A stretch of 64,000 nt of DNA from Dastarcus helophoroides (lineage: Eukaryota; Arthropoda; Insecta; Coleoptera; Bothrideridae), in assembly GCA_028583605.1 (NCBI GenBank), contig CM053330.1:24445233-24509232 (forward strand), read 5' to 3'. The translations under genes were made by a program, and so were the position numbers. The notes beneath the pieces are model-generated. The model saw only the letters and a list, made by a program, of their open reading frames with translations. It had not been told where the DNA came from and did not search any database. Position 1 is the stretch's first letter. Each line of letters starts with the position of its first letter. Below, piece by piece: positions 47,700 to 59,167 of this stretch.

Positions 47700-50135
47700 C
47701 ATTTTGAAAAGTTGAAAAAAAAGAAAACGTTCCGGTTGAATATATGTATATTTTCATTTGACTACATGAACTGAGGAATCGAATTTTCAGATTAACTTTG
47801 AAATTTGGAAATAGAGCCGAACTTTGCGAAAACCTTCAGAAAATTGAATCTAAAATAAAAACCGAACTTTTCGGAAAAGTTTGAAAACTATAGAAATTTC
47901 GAAGATTTCGAAAAATAACCATTTTTGAAAAATGTCGCCGAAATGTCTAGAAAAGGGTTGAAATCTCTTGAAGAAAAGTGAACATTTTCAAGAGAAAGAT
48001 TAATTTTGAAAGAAACGAATTTCGAGGAAAAACGAATTTTGGGAAAATGTTGGAATGTTTAGAAAATCGTGTTTAAAATAAAATCCGAAAATTTCAAAAA
48101 TTTTAAAAAATGGTGAAAATTCGAAAAAAAATATAGTGTTAAAGGTGGAATTTTGTGAAAAAAAAGCCATAATTTTCAGAAAAAGTTGAAACTTTAAAAA
48201 AAATTTCCACTATAAGTGTAGATTTCCAGAAGAATAAAACATCTCTATTTGAAGTACGAGTCAAAATTACCAGAATAAGACAAATTTTGTGAAGCGTGAA
48301 ATTTTCAAAATTTAAATTTAAAAAAAAATTCAGAAAAAACAGAATATTAAATAAATGAAAGTTCAATTTTGGGAGAAATAAGTAGAATAAAGCCGTAATT
48401 TCGAAAACGACGAATTTTGAGAAAACCCCCTATTTTTGGAAAGGAATAAAAACCCAACCTTTCGAAAGAACTCGAAAAATGCTGAAAATTCTAAATATGC
48501 CAAAATATTTCTAAACGTCAAATATTATAAAAAAAATATGCAATTTCCAAAAACACTTTTATTCTAATTTTGACATTATATTTAAATTTCAATAAAAAAA
48601 ATTGAATGTACAAGAAATCTTTTTCTCGAAAGTACCCAAAAAATGTTTCTCAACATTATCGAAAATCAAAAATGTTTCTCAACATTTTTGATTTTCGATA
48701 ATATGCGATCTCATTTGGAGAATGCGAATTTCGAGGAAAAAGTTCAGAAAATTCCAGAAACTAAAACATGGCATTTTGAAATAAAAGTCAAAATTTCGAA
48801 AATAAGGCGAAATATGAAGCTGAAATTTCTGGAGTCAAATTTAAAAAAATTTTGAAAAAAGACAAATATTCAGAAAAGTGGCAGAATTTTAATAGAAAAA
48901 ATAATTTCCGAAAGAAGAATCCAAAAAGTAAAATTTTGAGAATAAAGTCAAAAGTTCGGAAAAAAAACGAATTTAAACTAATTTTAAGAGAAAAATTCAA
49001 AATTTTTGCAAAATTGAATATCGAAATTTTGATGTACAAATATCGAGAAAAAGGCAAATTTTAAGAAACCTGTCAAAATTTCTGAAAAATCAAGTTCTAA
49101 AAGATTAAAATCTTCAGAAAAACCTCTATGTTAATAAAAAATAAAGGAATTTAAAAAGACTAAATCTCTGAAAAACAGTCAACATTTCTAGAAAAACTAC
49201 CAAATATCAGAAGTCTAAATTTTCCAGGAAAAAATTCAAACATTAAGAAAAAGTATAACTTTGAGAATAGACGTTTATGAATTAAATGAATCTTTAAAAA
49301 AATCAATATCCTTAACAAAGATACCAATTTCCAAGAAAAATATTAAGATTTCCGGGAACATGCAGGATGAGATTTTAGGAATAAATTTCAAATTTGCGAA
49401 AAAAGGAAGGATTTTAAAAAAATATCCAAGTCTCGATTTTTTAAATTCGTTTTTTCCCTTGAAAAACAAAAAAAAAACATCGCAATTTTCAGAAAAAAGT
49501 CGAAATTTCGTAAACACTCGAAATTCTTCAGAGTCAAATTTTGTCAAAAGGACAAATTTGGAGAAAAATGTAATTTCTAGAATTTTCTCTTGACTGCTTG
49601 AATCAGAGGCAGACATGCGCCCTGATCTGCCCCACCCTATGTCACAAAATATCCAATATTGAAATAAACGTCGAAATTTTGAGAAACAAGTTGTATTTCA
49701 GTTATAAACCATTCCACGGAAAATTTTCTCGGAATTTTTGTCTTTTTACAAAATTTCTAAAAAAAGTCATAAAAATTTCCAGATAAATATTTTTATCAAA
49801 AAATCTATCAATTTTAAAGAAAAAGGTAAATTTTGATAAACAAGTCAAAATTTTGAGAAAATCCCAATTTAAAAAAAAGCCGAAGTTTGCGAAAAAAAAC
49901 GAATCTTGAAAAATGGTAGGATTTCGAAAAATAAAACGATGAATTTTGGGATAAAAATTCGAAATTTTGACTAAGTCGGATTCTGATGAGAGAAATCGAA
50001 TTTTGGGAATAAATTCGAAAGTTCGAAAGAAATTTATGAAAAAAGACGAATTTTCAGAAATAAGTCAAAATTTCGAGAAAATGTCAATAGCTTAAAGGAC
50101 GAATTTTGTCGAATGAAATTTTTTAGAGAAAATCT
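47700..50135. repeat. AT-rich tandem array, A-rich strand +
   Basis: AAAATTTCGAGAAAAA-type units. Frames at 48643-48855, 48788-49057, 48852-49064, 49261-49593 and 49275-49616 are repeat translations, even though one reaches 113 codons. Confidence 0.78.
48655..48702. repeat. Perfect 20 bp inverted repeat with 8 nt loop
   Basis: ATTATCGAAAATCAAAAATG is followed by TTTCTCAA and then its exact reverse complement. It is unusually perfect within a diverged array, so it is recent. Confidence 0.85.
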
Positions 50136-50317
50136 TCTCAGCTAAATATAAATTTTCGTTTAACTGCATGAGCCAAGGGAGGCAAGCGCCCTATCCTGCC
50201 CTATCCTGCCCTATTCTAGCTACGCCTATGCTAAAACTAATTCCACAAATACAAGGGCCCCGCAAAGATCTACCCGCACGGAGCCTTCCAGTAGCTAAGG
50301 CCGCCCCTGCTTGTTGC

Positions 50318-50830
50318 GCCTAGAAAAAACAGATGATTCGATAATAAACAGCACTTGATTCAAAAATGTCCAAGTCCTGTTTCCCTCATAAATGTGCAAC
50401 ACTCAATTTGAATTTAACGATTAATCACCGTTTCTTTTTAAAATATTCCGCACTGTTCGCAATTTAAAATGAATTTTGTTCTGAAAATCGATCCGTATCG
50501 CAGATTTTGTGCTTTCAAATACGAATTCGTTGTATTACCTTAAGTAGATTACCCCTGAGGGGATGACTTGCCAAAAACTGTTATAATAAACCAAAACACC
50601 AATTTTTATACTTCTAAATTTAAAAATAAGAAACTTCCATACACATTTTAATTCCCTATTTAACACTATTGCGGGACGAATTTTCAAAAATCCTTTCTTA
50701 GTACTCACCTACGTTATATAAGCAACTCATGTACGATCGGAATAGATTTTGGGTTGTCTTTCAGTGTTTAAAGTTTTATTAAGTAAGATATAATTTGAGT
50801 ACCTTTTTTTTGATCAACAAAGGTAGGTTA
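50318..50830. other. Sequence between nested and outer hAT ends
   Basis: Ordinary AT-rich DNA without a recognised gene. If the outer element is real, this is its interior. Confidence 0.35.
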
Positions 50831-50973
50831 AAGATATCTATAACCGAAATAATATCCGAAATGGTTGGATATCTGAAATAATTTCATATTCATATCCGTA
50901 ACCGAAACCGATTTATCAGAATATATCCGTATCCGTATCCAGATCCGAAATATAATACCCCTAACAACCCTAG

Positions 50974-51560
50974 AAACTATCTGCAAAACGTAAATTTTAA
51001 AAATATAAAAAAATATAGAAATAATTAATTTTATAAAAATTGAATCTGTGGAAAAGATAACTGTAAGATACAAAGATCTTTGAAAAAAAAATGTTATGAA
51101 ACGCTAGAATATTTTAGTTTCCACAATCTAGTGTCATATAGAAACGATCAATTCAAATAATCAAAAATTATCTGAAGAACATAATCGAAATCTACAGAAA
51201 AAGTAACTTTAGAGATCTAAAAAATCTCTAAAGAATATTTTTCTTATCTTAGGGACGTGAGTTTAAAGATCTAGAAATTTAAAATAAGGTCTTTTTAATA
51301 TAAAAGTACAAAGGTAATTCTAATGACCCAGAAAATGCCTGGAAACAGTAGCTTAAAAATGAGGAAATAATCAGTTTAATGATCTAGATTCTAGAACATT
51401 TCTGAAAAAGACAATCTCCAGAAATGCTTAGATAAGTTACCTTTGACATTGTAAAGATATGTGAAAGTAAACTACATACAAAATCCCAAATATCTGTAGG
51501 AAAACCAATTTTAAAACCAAAAAAATATTTAGACAGAATAATTTTAAAGATGACTAACTA
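50974..51560. repeat. AGATCT/ATCTAGA-type degenerate satellite
   Basis: AAAGATCTTTGAAAA, AGATCTAAAAAATCTCTAAA and AATGATCTAGATTCTAGAAC continue the background seen at 44.4-45.4 kb. Confidence 0.5.
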
Positions 51561-52860
51561 TCTTTAGACCGCTATACCAGAATGTCACAAGACATAAAAA
51601 AAACGTGGGAATTCGCCTTCACCGCGTAAAAAAATCGCATATTAATGTTGACTAGGCGCCATTATTAATATCAACAGATAGTCACTTGTTGGGTCGAAAA
51701 TTAAAAACACAATCTAGCCGAGTGAACCGATTTGCAATTCAAATGGCGCACCTGCGTTCACATTTTTCCCATGGATGGACTGACACCTTGCCCATTGGCG
51801 TTGCGAATACTTTTATCCGCTTACTAGATAAATCACGCAATTCGATAACTCGTAAATTTCTAATAAGTAATGATGTCCAATTAAGCAGTTTATCATCGTG
51901 ATAAACGCGCATTTAGTGCGGCTGAAAAATAACCTGAAACCCTCCAGCTAAAACCTAAATTAACGTAATTGCAAGCTTTTTACCAACTGTGAATGTGATT
52001 TTCTTTGGCTTTTTTTTTCAATTGTGCATGTGGTTTTCTTCAGTTGTATCTGTATTTTTTTTCCATCTCTTAAACAGAAAACTGGATCTGGATTTAGAAG
52101 AAGATACAGCCAACCTAAATGAACTAGTTGAGGTAGAATTCCCCCGAGAATTAAAACTTATTCGAATGTAGATGGCGATGAACTGCCGCTAGTTCATCGC
52201 CTTCAAAATTCATCTCCGCCTTCTATTCGTATAATAGAACTACCCTTTGCTTAAATCCTCTAACTAAAGAAAAATCGTCTTTAGGTTTTCACTTTTTAGA
52301 TTGTAACGAAATGGTATTTTACTTGAAATTTATTCAGGGCTTACGTAAGAATATTTTGGAATAATTTCGAGATATTTTCGCCAGCATTAAGAGTAAAGAA
52401 CTAATGTAACTGCAAAGCAGACAAGTTCATTGTTTATTTACATGCGATCGTCATTAGCAGAGAACAACGAAACCAACAGACTGGCAGCAGCGTGTATATA
52501 TCTCTGGGGCAGCGGTGCGTGACGTGCCCCCACAGGGCCCCCGTGACCTTTTACCACCTTCAACCAGATAGGTGGATCATCAACATTTTAACAGCCTAAT
52601 TAATTTGATGTCGGTTAAAAAAATTCAGATTCCGCAATGATAAAAGCTTTGTTCTACATAATGATTTATTTTGATGCGGCGGTAGCTTTTTGTAAACGTT
52701 CTTTGTTAAAATCCAACTTGCGCTTATTATCTCCATTAAATTAAACGAGAAACTGGAAAAATTATAAACTTTTAAACATGCCTTGACTAAAAGATACATG
52801 ATGCATTTTTCGCCTGTCTCTTTAAAATCTTCAGATTTTTTTTTTTTAAATGACTAACAA
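51560..52860. other. Unique island
   Basis: Contains CpG-rich stretches (GGGGCAGCGGTGCGTGACGT near 52506). The frames 51686-51901 and 51989-52171 lack known motifs. A pyrimidine tract and CAG at 52050-52077, followed by an open acidic stretch (LDLEEDTANLNELVEVEFP), could be an exon start, but there is no further support. Confidence 0.35.
52174..52201. repeat. Perfect 11 bp inverted repeat hairpin
   Basis: GGCGATGAACT, a 6 nt loop GCCGCT, and AGTTCATCGCC. It is GC-rich in an AT-rich setting and lies just after the stop of the acidic open frame. Confidence 0.8.
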
Positions 52861-53059
52861 TTCAAACATTTCCAGGGAGACTAACAATCCAAACCTTTTC
52901 AAGAAAGCTGAGAACTTAGAAATTACAGAGAAGACTAACACTCTATAAATAAGGAGAAATAAGAAGCGAAAAAAAAAACGGAAAATTCGTGGAACTGTGA
53001 GACAAAGATAAAGAGTTCGATATTTTAGAATACAGCAGATACATAAAGAATAAACAGCC

Positions 53060-56000
53060 AAAAATTTAAACAGACCTGTGAAGAAAATTTTAAATCACAG
53101 ACAACCTACAAAAACCTTAATGAAATTAAAGAGACATGTGACGAAAATTTCAAATTAAAAAAAAAAGGCAACGAAAATATCAAACGAATTAAAGAAACAA
53201 AAATCTAAAATTTAGAGAAGTTGACGACGAGACTCAAATTTAAAGACGTAGACCAAATCTCAAATTAAAAATACAACTCACAAAAATATCAAATTAAAGA
53301 GTCAGAAGAGGAATACCCCACAAATTAAGATAAGTGGCGAAAACTTCAATACAAATAAAGAGCTAATCTACGAAAATTTCAAATTCAAGGGAAACCCAAT
53401 CAAAACGTAGACAGAAAAAAAATATCAATTATATTAGAGAGACAAACGACCAAAATCTCAATCAAATAAAAACACGGGCGACGAGAATTTCAATTTAAGT
53501 GGACAGGCGAGGAAAATCTCAATCAAGTTAAAGAAGCAGATACCTAAAAACTCAAATTAAGAAGACAAACAACAAAAATTTAGAAACAGATGACAAGGCT
53601 CAATAAGCCAAGGGGCAAAACTCAAATTTATATAGGGCGACGAAAATGTCAAATTTAAAAAGAGGCGGAAGGAAAATTTAACTAAAATACTGAAGCGAGG
53701 GACGAAAATCTCAAATTTAAAGATATGTTCAATAAAAAATCTCAAATTAAAGAGACAAACAATGAAAACTTCAATACCGTTAAAGAGACACTCTACCAAA
53801 ATTTCGAGTTCAAAGAGAAACGTAATAAAAATATCCAATTAAAGAGACAAGCAATGAAAATGTTAATTAGCTTAATGAGACAAGCGAGAAAAAACTCAAG
53901 TCAGATAAAAGCACAGGTGACGAAAATCTTAATTTAAAGCGACCGGCGAATGAATATTACATCATATCAAGTAAGTTAAAGAGAAAGACGACGAAGATCT
54001 CAGATTAAGAAAACAAGCAGCGAAAACCTTAAATTTAGGAACAGACCACAAGATTCATGAGGAAAGCGAAGGAAATCTCAATCTGAAAGAGGCCTGCAAG
54101 TAAACGTCAACAGATGACATCTCAAATTAAAGAAACAGCTACCAAAAATCACAAATTAAAGCTACAAGCGACAAAAATTTCAAATGTAATGAAACGTGCG
54201 AGAAAAGTCTTCATTAAATTACAAAAGTAAACGAAAATCTCAAATTTGAAGAGACGAGAGATGAAAATTTCGAATTAAACAGGCAAATAACGAAAAAAGA
54301 ATTTCAAATTGAGGCTAAAGGACAACGACAATATCAAATTAAATAGAAAAGCAATAAACATTTCAATCAAATTAAAGAGGCAGAAAACGAAATTCTCAAT
54401 TAAATTAAATAGACAGGAGACGAACATTTCAATTTAAAGAAATAGGCGATGAAAGTGTCAATCAAATTACAAACTCAGATGAAGAAACTTTCAAATTTAA
54501 GTAAGACAAATAACGAAAACCTTAAATATAAAGAGACAACGACAATCTCAAAGAAAATCTTAAATATTAATAAATAGGCGAGGAAAAATCTTAATCAAAT
54601 GAAGGAAATGGGGCATAAAATCTCAAATTTAAAAAGCCAAACAATGAAACTTTCAATAAAAGTAAAGATATAATTTAGGAAAATCTCAAGTACAGAATGA
54701 AAGGCAATGAAAATATTAAATTAAAGAGATAAGCAATGAAAATTTAATCGCATTAAAGAGACACGAGATGAATATTTCAATTCAAAGCGATAGGTGGTGA
54801 AAATGTCAATCGAATTTAAGTCGGATGACGCAAACCTCAAATTTGAAAAGATAGACTAACAGCACTTTCAAAGAAAGGCTCAAATTTAAAAGCCAAGCGC
54901 GAGGAAAATAATAACCAAATCTCAAATTTAAAGAGACTAAGGATGAAACTTTCAATAAACAAAGTGACAGGCAACGAAAATATTTAATTACTAAAACAGG
55001 TAATAAAAATTTCATTCGAATTAAAGGAACAGGCGACGAAATTCTCAAACAAAATTAAGAGATATAAGACGAAAGTTTGAAATTTAAAGACACAGTTGAG
55101 GAAAATCCCAATCAAATTACAGAAGCAGGCAAACAAAAATCTGAAATTTGAAGAGATAGAATTCCCAAATTAAAACGGAAAATTTCAGACCAATGTAATA
55201 GACCAGCGAAAAAATTCCAAATTAAAAAGGCAAACAATTTCACTTAAAAGCGACAGCTAAAAAAATATCAATATATTAAAAAGGACAGATAATGATAACC
55301 TCAAAGTTAAAGAGACGAAGTTTGAAAATCGCTTATTTGAAGAGACAGGGGGCTAGTCTCAAACAAAGAAACAAAAGACGAAAATCATAAATTTAAAAAG
55401 ACGAGAAGTGAAAATCTTAATTTAACAACAACAAGCGACAAAAATCTCAACAATACTAAAGGCAAGGTGCCAAATTTGAAATTTACAGAGAAAAGCAGAT
55501 GAAAATATCAGTCACATTAAAAATACATTTGACGAAAATATCAATATTTAAACAGAAAAAAGACGAAAATCCTAAAACTTGATGAGGTAGGAGACGAAAG
55601 CCTTAGCCAAATTAAAGAAGGAAATTCAAATTTAAAGATACAAGCGAAGAAACTCCCAATCGAAATAAACGAACAGACAATGGAAATCTCCATTAAGGAG
55701 ATGGACTACAAAAACCTTAACTTTAAAGAGACAAATGAAAAAATTACAAATTTAAAGAAACAAGCGATGAAAATCTTTATCAAATTAAAGAAGCAGCAGA
55801 TAAGAATCTCAATTAAATTTAAGGAACCGCCAGAAACGAAAATTTCAAATTAAAGAGAAACATGTTAAATATCTCAAATTAAAAAGAAAAGTTACGAAAA
55901 TCTCAAATCAAATAAAAACCTTAAAATTAATGATGGGCACAAAAAGATACGAATTACGAGCAACTAATATTCGAAATTAAAAAAAATAGATTTTGGTGGA

Positions 56001-56450
56001 ACGGACTACAAAAATTTCTTCAAAATTCTTTAAAAATCGAGATACAAATCTTAGTCTTCCGTATTTCAATTTTTTTTAAATAGATGACAAAGATCTTAAA
56101 TTTAAAAATTAAACGACGAAAACCTCGAGTTTAAAGAAACAAGCGATGAAAATCTCAAACGAATGAAAAGGATAAACCAAGAATATTTCTAATTTAAAGA
56201 GAAAGGCGAGGAGAAAATCAATTAAATTCTGGATGCAAACGACGAAAATTTTAAAAATAAAAAGACATGCTACGAAAACCTGAAATTTCTCAATGAAAAT
56301 TTCAAACGACGGGTGGTAAAAATTGCAAAATTAGAAAGACAGGTGAAAAAATTACCAATCAAATTATAGATGCAAACGACGAAAATCGTGAATTTAAAGG
56401 GACAGACGACGAAACCCTAAAAATTAGACAGACTAAGACTTCAAACTAAT
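53060..56450. repeat. Minisatellite block, 30-40 bp unit, purine-rich strand +
   Basis: Degenerate units near AAAGAGACAAGCGACGAAAA + TCTCAAATTT over 3.4 kb, continuing after the MITE. The frames 53557-53838, 53725-53937 and 54806-55048 are repeat translations. Confidence 0.8.
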
Positions 56451-56650
56451 GGGTGCATTTATACTAGACACTTTATTCCATACATTTCTCTCTGACATAA
56501 GTGTCAACTATCCTGAGAGAAGCTATTGGGACTTACCTACACAACTGAGAGCTGAATAGCTTCTCTCAGGATAGTTGACACTTATGTCAGAGAGAAAATA
56601 TATTTGATGTCAGAGAGAAATAAACGGAATAAAGTGTCTAGTCTAAACCC
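56451..56650. mobile_element. MITE with 43 bp perfect inner stem
   Basis: The outer ends GGGTGCATTTATACTAGACA and, inverted, GGGTTTAGACTAGACAC match imperfectly. Inside, a 43 bp stretch starting TTTCTCTCTGACATAAGTGT is repeated exactly inverted at about 56554-56596. A partial extra TGTCAGAGAGAAA follows. It sits inside the minisatellite. Class unknown, no coding sequence. Confidence 0.75.
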
Positions 56651-56931
56651 ACCGTCACGAGACAAGCAACGAACTTTTCAATCGAATTAAAAAGTAAGCA
56701 ACGAAAACCTCAAATAACGAAAATGTTATAAAAGAGACAGCGACAAAATGGTAAATTTGAAGAAACAGACTAACGAAAACCTGAAATTAAAGGGGCAGGC
56801 AACACAAATTTCAATTGAATTAAAAGATAGCCGCAAACAAATTAAAAGAGACATACAAAAAAATTTCGAATTTAAAGAGACAGACGAAGAAAAATTCAAA
56901 TCAAATTAAAGAAACATAAGACAAACCGCTA

Positions 56932-57331
56932 AAATTTAAGGATACTGGGCTGAAATCTCAAATGTCAAATTAAACGAATAAAGAGCTTACGAAAATCTCA
57001 ACTCAAATTAAAGATTTGGTGGAACGGACTGGTCCTTGGTTATCTGCAAAAATTGAAATACTGAACTTGTCCCCTAAAACCAAGAAAGATTAAAAAATAC
57101 AACAAACGTTGCTCTGAAGATGACAGCTTGGCTGTCGAAACGCGTTAGAGCAACGTTGGTTGTGTTTTTTAATCTTTCTTGGTTTTAGGGGACAAGTTCT
57201 GTATTTCAATTTTTGAAGATAACCAAGGACCAGTCCGTTCCACCAAATCTTTAATTTGAGTTGAGATTTTCGTAAGCTCTCTATTCGTTTAATTTGACAT
57301 TTGAAATTTCAGCACAGTATCCTTAAATCTT
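56932..57331. repeat. 400 bp palindrome centred on a PLE-derived hammerhead
   Basis: From the centre (about 57131) both arms run inverted for about 175-185 bp. The inner 65 bp of each arm is the PLE 3' tail. Then come GAAGATAACCAAGGACCAGT and its inverse GGTCCTTGGTTATC, CGTTCCACCAAATC, and minisatellite sequence out to GGATACTGGGCTGAAAT/ATTTCAGCACAGTATCC. The palindrome therefore includes flanking satellite and is larger than the mobile part. Confidence 0.82.
57106..57157 (+). ncRNA. Hammerhead-ribozyme-like motif, best copy
   Basis: Helix I: AACGTTGCT (57106) pairs perfectly with AGCAACGTT (57149-57157). Core CTGAAGA at 57114-57120. One T. Helix II GACAGC/GCTGTC with loop TTG. GAAA at 57137-57140. 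CGCGTTA forms a minimal helix III and cleavage site. The order and sequence fit the short-helix-III hammerheads known from Penelope-like elements. The extra T between core and helix II departs from the textbook core. Confidence 0.62.
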
Positions 57332-57767
57332 TCAAATTAAAGAAATAAGCTACGAAATCCCCACATTTTAAAGAGATGGCCAACGAAAATCTGCAACTAA
57401 AAGGACAAGAAAATTTCAATCAAATTAAAAAGGGAGGCAATAGAATTGAAATTAGATAGACATACGATAAAAATTTCAAATTTAAATGCCACGAAAACTT
57501 TAAATCAAATTAAAGAAACAAGCGACGAAACTTTAAAATCTGAACATTTCAATCATCAATTAAAGAGACACGACGAACACTTCAAATAAAAGAAACAAGC
57601 AGCGAAACACTCAAATTTAAGAAAAAATATGCAAGGAAAAGCTAACAACTCATTATTTAAAGGAAAAGAAAAAAGAAGAAACGATCGTAAAAATTTCGCC
57701 AAAATTTATGTAAAAAATCGACGAAACAGTCGAAATTTTTATAAATTTTTGACCTAAATATTTCCAT

Positions 57768-58345
57768 AGCATACCTTCAACAAACCAAAAGATCATTAAC
57801 AAATTAACAAAAAATTGATAAAAATCACCTAGACTTTAAAGACCTAGAAATCCAAAAAGGAACATAAGTCTAAAGACATCTAAGAGGATTTTAGAAATTT
57901 TACAAAACAAGAACTAGAACACGGGTTCCCAATCCTTTGTACGTTGTGCCTTCACCCCCGAAATATGAAAAATATATGCATTGCCGCCGTTAACATTTTT
58001 CAAAGTCAAAGTCAAAAATTCGAATGAAGACTGACAGTTAAAATAGTCGAAATTTTCAAAAAAGTCGAAGTCTTCAAAAGTTAGTCTAAATATTTTGAAA
58101 AGTAGCAATGTTAAAGGGACGAAATGTTCAAAAAAAAGTTAAAATGTTTAAAAAAGTTGAAATTTTCATAAAAATTAAAAGTTTAAGAGAAAGTTTAATT
58201 CCAATATTAAAAGTTGAAATATTGAAAAAATGGTCAAAAATTTTAAAAAAAGGGCGAAATTTTGAAAAGGTCAAAAATTTCCAAATGGTTTAAAAACTTA
58301 AAAACCCAAATCTTTAAAAAATTCGAAATATTAAAAAGAGAGACT
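57768..58345 (+). repeat. Segmental duplication, copy A (no LINE insertion)
   Basis: Matches 61545-62430 over flank and array with small differences. It shares GGAACATAAG...CTAAAGACATCTAAGAGGAT, GTACGTTGTGCCTTCACCC and AAATTTCCAAATGGTT. Similarity stops near 58345. Confidence 0.82.
57920..58345 (+). mobile_element. Truncated hAT-type element, left end
   Basis: It begins CACGGGTTCCCAATC, equivalent to CAGGGGTTCCCGATC at 61717, followed by the A-rich array. The right part is absent. The minus frame 57914-58108 is a shadow. Confidence 0.55.
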
Positions 58346-58349
58346 TTGT

Positions 58350-59165
58350 GGATTTGAAGAAAATACATGATAATAGTCTGAACATTGAAAATGCAGTAAG
58401 GAAATTAATATCCCTGAACCGAAAAATCAAAAGAGAGGAAATCATGCGCAATGAAAAAAAACTTGCGTTTGTCATTATTAATATATTGGCGGCAATCGCA
58501 CTCACGCATCTGCCAACGCGGGGCAATTAACGTATTATTTCAGTTTGTAAACGTAACGTTTCTCATGAAGGTGAGGTAGGGGGGTATTGTGGGTGGCGCA
58601 CCTGTTTGGGGTTCCCACACTAGTGCCACCTGTGGCTTGGGGGACCTCGACACGCTCGGAATCACAAGCATCGGACAACCACTGGAAACGCGCAATTTAC
58701 AACTACGTTCGTATTCGGCTTAATTACGAATTGGTAAACATTAACAAAATGTAAAAAATATCAAAAATAAAAAAACTATTAAAGAAAAAAATATTAAAAA
58801 CAAAAAAAATATTAAAAGTAAAAAATATTAAAAATAATATAATTAAGGAATATTAAAATTAAAAATTTTAAAAATAAAACTATTAAACGAAAAAGTAATG
58901 CTTACTAAAAGGTCGATTAAATATTTTCAATAATTTGAAATGCAACGAAGAATACATAAAAGTATTTAAAATTAAATAATTTTTCTACCTGAAAAAGATG
59001 TAAAGATTTCTAGTCTCTGAAATTAAAAAAAAAAAAATGGGAGAAATTTACCAAGATGTCCAGCCTTCAAAGATTCCGAAATTCGAAAACAGAAATGTAT
59101 ACAAACTTAAAAAAAATGAAACACATCTGGTTACCTATTGATGGTTTAAAAATCCAAGTCAATTT
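58350..59165. other. Mixed unique and low-complexity DNA
   Basis: A 60-codon frame at 58348-58530 is unrecognised. 58540-58740 is a GC-richer unique stretch (GGTGGCGCACCTGTTTGGGG). 58745-58900 is AAAATATTAAAAA low-complexity sequence. Confidence 0.4.
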
Positions 59166-59167
59166 TT

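Larger units (their letters stand above)
47497..50309. mobile_element. Nested non-autonomous hAT element filled with the AT array
   Basis: The left end CAGGGAGGCCTTT and the inverted right end (CAGGGGCGGCCTTAGC read on minus) match. The flanks ATTGTTGC (47489-47496) and CTTGTTGC (50310-50317) are an 8 bp duplication with one mismatch. The 2.8 kb interior is A-rich array on +. A second inverted pair lies just inside (GCATAGGCAGG at about 47664 and GCCTATGC near 50225), suggesting yet another element within. No transposase is present. Confidence 0.68.
45447..50973. mobile_element. hAT-type element (TAGGGATGTTA end) hosting a nested hAT
   Basis: The left end TAGGGATGTTATGTAG with ATCCGAATCCCTAACC inward is inverted at 50973, where the reverse complement begins CTAGGGTTGTTAG and holds several GGATACGGATA repeats. 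This is a known style of hAT subterminal sequence. No 8 bp duplication is evident, so an end may be altered. The interior is a T-rich array (45660-47430), a nested element (47497-50309) and unique sequence to 50830. Confidence 0.6.
56655..57650. repeat. Minisatellite block, second part
   Basis: The same unit as 53.06-56.45 kb, including the arms of the 400 bp palindrome. The + strand is purine-rich except in the right arm, where it is inverted. Confidence 0.72.

Noticed and set aside
49261..49616. 110- and 113-codon overlapping frames on opposite strands
   Set aside because: Both lie in the A-rich array and mirror each other. There is no motif, and the length is what a stop-poor repeat allows.
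51989..52171. 60-codon frame with acidic tail as a 3' exon
   Set aside because: There is a pyrimidine tract and CAG before the acidic part, but no partner exon or recognised protein, so I did not call a gene.
53557..55048. Open frames in the minisatellite
   Set aside because: They are periodic translations of the 30-40 bp unit with no domain.
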